Shown piece by piece: positions 39,139 to 42,021 of a DNA stretch of 42,021 nucleotides. The stretch is from contig NZ_JASNRC010000008.1 of the NCBI RefSeq assembly GCF_030411995.1, forward strand, positions 271,047-313,067. Direction: 5' to 3'. Position numbers and translations under genes: made by a program. The stretch's first letter is position 1; every line of letters starts with the position of its first letter. The stretch is from Massilia sp. YIM B02769. GTDB taxonomy: Bacteria > Pseudomonadota > Gammaproteobacteria > Burkholderiales > Burkholderiaceae_D. The notes under the pieces are model-generated. The model was not told where the DNA came from and made no database searches. It worked only from the letters and a program-made list of their open reading frames with translations.

Positions 39139-41111
39139 CAGATCTCCTCGATTTCAAGGGTGGTTGAGTACGCGCCTGCGAACTGGTAGGCGATGTCGGA
39201 ATCCTTCGTGCGCCGGCCGTAGACCGTGAAGTCGCGCTCAAGCGCCAGGTCTGGGTGCTCGGGAAACACGCTCATCAGGATCGGGTAAGCCCGGCTGTTG
39301 CGCACTAGGTCGAGGAACCGCGCGCGGTCTACCTCGGGCATCGCGCGCAAGTCGACGGGAACCTTGCGGCTGATCGTGCCCGGGTCCACCAGCTGATCGC
39401 CCGCAGCACCTCGCGAAATCTCCGTCCGATCGATAACGGACACCGATGTTGCCGAGGCGTTATACCTCGTCGTCAGTACCGGACCGACTACCATGCATGC
39501 GGCGGCCTCGACGTATCCCTGGAAGTTCCCCGGATCGTTGATCTCGACGCTCAGCGTGCGCACCATGACTGCGGCCGGCAGCCAATGCCGTCCGCAGGCG
39601 CCGCCGCCATATGCGTAAGCGCTCGACGCCTGGGCCGCGGTAAATCCGCGCAGCTTGACGGCCGGCGCCGGGCAGGCCAGAACCCAGCCGCTGTCGTAGC
39701 CGGCGCCCTGCCAATTGTCCATGTAGCCGTCCGGCCGCACGCCAGGGGTCGCAGCGACGCTCGGGTAGTAGCTGGTGACCTGAGGACCAGGCTCGAGCAT
39801 GGCACCCCACACCAGCATTCCCTTCGTGGTCGAGTACTCCTGAGACAGGTTATAACCACTCGTAAGCATAGGGGCATAGGTGTTATCAGTCACCAGGGGG
39901 CTGATGTAGAACTTACCGACCTGCACTGTAACCTCGTTGCCCGTCATGGCCACATATGGCGCAACCAACACATTGCTGGCAGTATTGATCCGGAAAGACA
40001 TGTACGCGGTCACGTCCGCTTTCGGTGTGAACTCGAAACGGAGGCGCCAATAGCCATTAGCCACGGCTTCAACAGAAGCATTTTTGACGTCAGCACCAAC
40101 CTGGTAGCTTATTGCTCCCGTACTGAGGTTAAGCATAACTCCCTGAGATACCCCGCCACTGGACATGGCAGCACCAACATACCGCTGGGTTCCCGATTTC
40201 TGTTTTACCGCCAACTCAACGACCAAAGTGCGACCAGCCTCTGCGCGGATCGGCACCTCGGCATAACGATGCAGGGACGACGTGCCGGTTACCTCGGTAA
40301 CTTCGCTGACTCTCCAATTCGGATAAGCGTTTCCAGTATCGACATCATTCGCGCTAAGGTTGCTCTTTGTGAACATCCTCGCGATAGTGCTTTGCAGCCC
40401 TGGAAAAATCCGGAAGGTCGGGCTAGTGCCGCCGGCGAGGCTGTTCCAGCCTTTAAGCTTAAGGCGGTGATAGCCGTTCGGCGCAGGGACTACGTCCACG
40501 GTAACCGCCTGACCAGCAGCCTGTTGAATGTAGCTGGTGCGCCCATCTTCGAGATTCACATCCAGCACACTGATGCCGCCGCTTTTGTCCATAAGGGTCA
40601 GTGCGACTCGTTCCAACTCTTGTGCCTTGACGAACACAGACCCTGAATAGACCGCGTTATCTGCCAATCCTGTGACAGTCTGGCTCAGGTACTGCAGAGT
40701 GCCGCCGCCACTCGTCCAGGTGAAACGGTCAGCAGTGCTAGCCCCGTCGGGAGCTACGCCAGTATTAGACGCAATATTGTAGGTGCTAAGCCCTGGCAGG
40801 CACCACGTCGGACTCGACGTGTTGAAGGTCTCGGTGAACTTCAGCAGGTTCGTGGTGCCCAGCTCGGCAGTAGCGCGCACGCGCCATTGGGCAGTCGGCG
40901 AGAGGTTGCAGAACGGCAGTGCGACGCACCCTACCTGCTCTGCCTCGCCCCAGGTCGCCGTGTACGTCACTGTCTTGCCGGTGGCGCGGTGGACGGCGGA
41001 CTTCTTATCGCTGGCCAGGTTGCTCACTGCGAGGGCGCCAGCCGTGGAGGAAGCGACGAGCGACGACGCGCGCGCGATCGCGTTATCAGAAACGATTCTC
41101 AGGTTGGGCAT
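39138..41111 (-). CDS. Large phage fibre/spike-type structural protein
   Basis: 657 residues. The N-terminal part (MPNLRIVSDNAIARASSLVASSTAG) and the last 190 residues (YDSGWVLACPAPAVKL to TTLEIEEI) look like one conserved phage tail protein. Residues about 85-470 appear to be an insertion of two jelly-roll, carbohydrate-binding-like modules (GASTADRFTW ... AVYSGSVFVKA, and RYAEVPIRAEAGRTLVVELAVK ... GYWRLRFEF). The insert is more AT-rich than the ends. Such modules often bind host sugars. No catalytic motif was seen. Confidence 0.75.
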   Translation of the reverse strand: MPNLRIVSDNAIARASSLVASSTAGALAVSNLASDKKSAVHRATGKTVTYTATWGEAEQVGCVALPFCNLSPTAQWRVRATAELGTTNLLKFTETFNTSSPTWCLPGLSTYNIASNTGVAPDGASTADRFTWTSGGGTLQYLSQTVTGLADNAVYSGSVFVKAQELERVALTLMDKSGGISVLDVNLEDGRTSYIQQAAGQAVTVDVVPAPNGYHRLKLKGWNSLAGGTSPTFRIFPGLQSTIARMFTKSNLSANDVDTGNAYPNWRVSEVTEVTGTSSLHRYAEVPIRAEAGRTLVVELAVKQKSGTQRYVGAAMSSGGVSQGVMLNLSTGAISYQVGADVKNASVEAVANGYWRLRFEFTPKADVTAYMSFRINTASNVLVAPYVAMTGNEVTVQVGKFYISPLVTDNTYAPMLTSGYNLSQEYSTTKGMLVWGAMLEPGPQVTSYYPSVAATPGVRPDGYMDNWQGAGYDSGWVLACPAPAVKLRGFTAAQASSAYAYGGGACGRHWLPAAVMVRTLSVEINDPGNFQGYVEAAACMVVGPVLTTRYNASATSVSVIDRTEISRGAAGDQLVDPGTISRKVPVDLRAMPEVDRARFLDLVRNSRAYPILMSVFPEHPDLALERDFTVYGRRTKDSDIAYQFAGAYSTTLEIEEI

Positions 41112-41112
41112 G

Positions 41113-41694
41113 CTATTCCGTGGTGGTGGTGTTCATCTGCAGGGCCAGCGCCTGCATGTCGGCTTCCATGTCGGCCACGATCGTGGCGATCTCGCCGGCC
41201 GTCGCAGCGTGGCGGACGTCCTCTTTGTTCGCCAGACGCAGCGCACGGATATCGTCGAGCAGCACGTACCAGCGGTCGGCGGTGGCCAGGATGTCGTCGG
41301 CGGCCTGGCGCGCAGTCCAGCCGGCGCGCCACTTCGCCATCGCCCAGCTGGCCACGCCCGGCGGCACGTAGGCGTCGTCGCCTTCGGGATAGCCGGCAGC
41401 GCGGTACTCGCGCGCGTGCTGCTCGGCGCGCACGTACTCGGGCGTCTGGGTCATCTTGCTGATGACAGCCAGGCGCAGCGCTTCGCCGGCGGCGTCGATC
41501 GCACCGATCGCCTCGGTGCGGTACGTCTCGGTTGGCCTTGTGTCGGACCAGACAATCAGCTCGTTGACCAGGTGCGCCACCTCGGAATCGCGGCGGCCGG
41601 CGCGACTGAACTCGCCGTCGAAGCGCAGCAGGCGCACACCGGGCTCGTTTTCTGCTCGCGGCAGAATTGGGCCATCATCGGCATCGTCTTCCAT
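41113..41694 (-). CDS. Hypothetical phage structural or assembly protein
   Basis: 193 residues, starting MEDDADDGPILPRAENEPG, with GGGGATCAGC before the ATG. It is acidic at the start and helical towards the end (ARQAADDILATADRWYVLLDDIRALRLANKEDVRHAA). Its last residues are MQALALQMNTTTTE. I do not recognise a domain. One base separates it from the fibre-type gene, so they form one transcript. Confidence 0.7.
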   Translation of the reverse strand: MEDDADDGPILPRAENEPGVRLLRFDGEFSRAGRRDSEVAHLVNELIVWSDTRPTETYRTEAIGAIDAAGEALRLAVISKMTQTPEYVRAEQHAREYRAAGYPEGDDAYVPPGVASWAMAKWRAGWTARQAADDILATADRWYVLLDDIRALRLANKEDVRHAATAGEIATIVADMEADMQALALQMNTTTTE

Positions 41695-41747
41695 GCTGAT
41701 CCCCAGGATGAGATTTTCTTCACCCTGCTACCTCTCAAAAGGCGTCT

Positions 41748-42021
41748 TCATTGGTTTTGTCCCGAGCCGTGTTGCCAATAGATCTGGCAACCTGCGCGCG
41801 CAACGGCGCCGTTGTCGTCGATCACTTCCAGCGATACCCAGACGACGTTGACGAGGTTGCTTCCGCGTCCCCTGATGACTATCGACCCTCCCTGAGGATC
41901 GCCTGACATCACGACTTCGCCTGACGGCCCCACCTCTGCATTCATGGACCAGCGGTACTTAAATGGCCCAGTCCCATCAGTCAGCGTCGGCGACAAAGTT
42001 GCGTACGTGACAAGCGTGGAT
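41748..42021 (-). CDS. Phage protein, C-terminal part (cut by window edge)
   Basis: About 90 residues in an open frame that continues past the window end. It ends with a beta-rich segment (VSLEVIDDNGAVARAGCQIYWQHGSGQNQ) like an Ig-like or PKD-like tail module. A late phage gene is likely, because it is on the same strand as, and close to, the tail genes. Confidence 0.6.
   Translation of the reverse strand, partial: STLVTYATLSPTLTDGTGPFKYRWSMNAEVGPSGEVVMSGDPQGGSIVIRGRGSNLVNVVWVSLEVIDDNGAVARAGCQIYWQHGSGQNQ

Larger units (their letters stand above)
33404..42021. mobile_element. Prophage or prophage remnant (right end outside window)
   Basis: Starts at a tRNA-Ser 3'-like core (33404-33417) and runs past the window end. 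It carries a tyrosine integrase, cargo genes, a full lysis cassette (holin, endolysin, Rz, Rz1) and late structural genes. No capsid, portal or terminase gene is visible in this part. Confidence 0.8.

Overview
The window looks like chromosomal DNA of a high-GC betaproteobacterium of the Massilia/Duganella type (Oxalobacteraceae). The reasons are the GC-rich codon use, a PEP-CTERM protein of the floc-associated PepA type with a sigma-54 promoter, PAS-rich hybrid kinases and a KGG-repeat stress protein. This placement is inference from gene content; no rRNA or other marker is present.

Chromosomal part (1-25.5 kb). At the left edge, a truncated LacI-family regulator sits beside a binding-protein-dependent sugar ABC importer (ATPase, two permeases, solute-binding protein; all minus). 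A strong promoter with LacI-type operators lies upstream of the binding protein. Then come a CPA2-type cation/proton antiporter, a tandem HD-GYP protein, two related hybrid histidine kinases, a KGG stress protein, a small membrane protein and the PEP-CTERM protein. A DUF2946 / TonB-dependent receptor / PepSY membrane protein operon follows, probably for metal or metal-chelate uptake. Next are a divergent LysR/MFS pair, a GMC oxidoreductase, and a divergent pair of a holin-like gene and an S24-type repressor with three operators at exact 25-bp spacing. A HigBA toxin-antitoxin pair closes this part. Two convergent intergenic spaces each carry an inverted pair of one 30-bp REP-like hairpin sequence.

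First integrated element (about 25.57-33.40 kb). A tRNA-Ser 3' end with its terminator lies at 25.54-25.59 kb, and a similar tRNA-Ser 3' end lies at 33.40 kb. The AT-richer DNA between them holds unknown small genes, a decayed IS3 transposase, a DUF488 + DUF4326 pair divergent from a putative dual-OB protein, and a tightly overlapped three-gene operon. That operon resembles the GAPS4 anti-phage pair plus an NdpA/NA37-like protein. An HNH nuclease gene broken by a stop codon also lies here. The segment reads as a defence island with no integrase of its own.

Second element (33.40 kb to the right edge). It is a prophage or prophage remnant. A P4-type tyrosine integrase is preceded by TCCG motifs repeated every 10 bp. 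Cargo genes follow: a receiver domain lacking its phospho-acceptor Asp and a QueC-like PP-loop protein. Minus-strand late genes follow: Rz1, Rz, GH24 endolysin and holin overlapping by 4 bp each, then a papain-like hydrolase, a large fibre/spike-type protein with an apparent inserted module, and further structural genes running off the window.

The strongest leads for something new are the 29.4-32.5 kb operon, the DUF488/DUF4326/dual-OB cluster, the QueC-like prophage cargo gene, and the repressor-controlled orphan holin-like gene.
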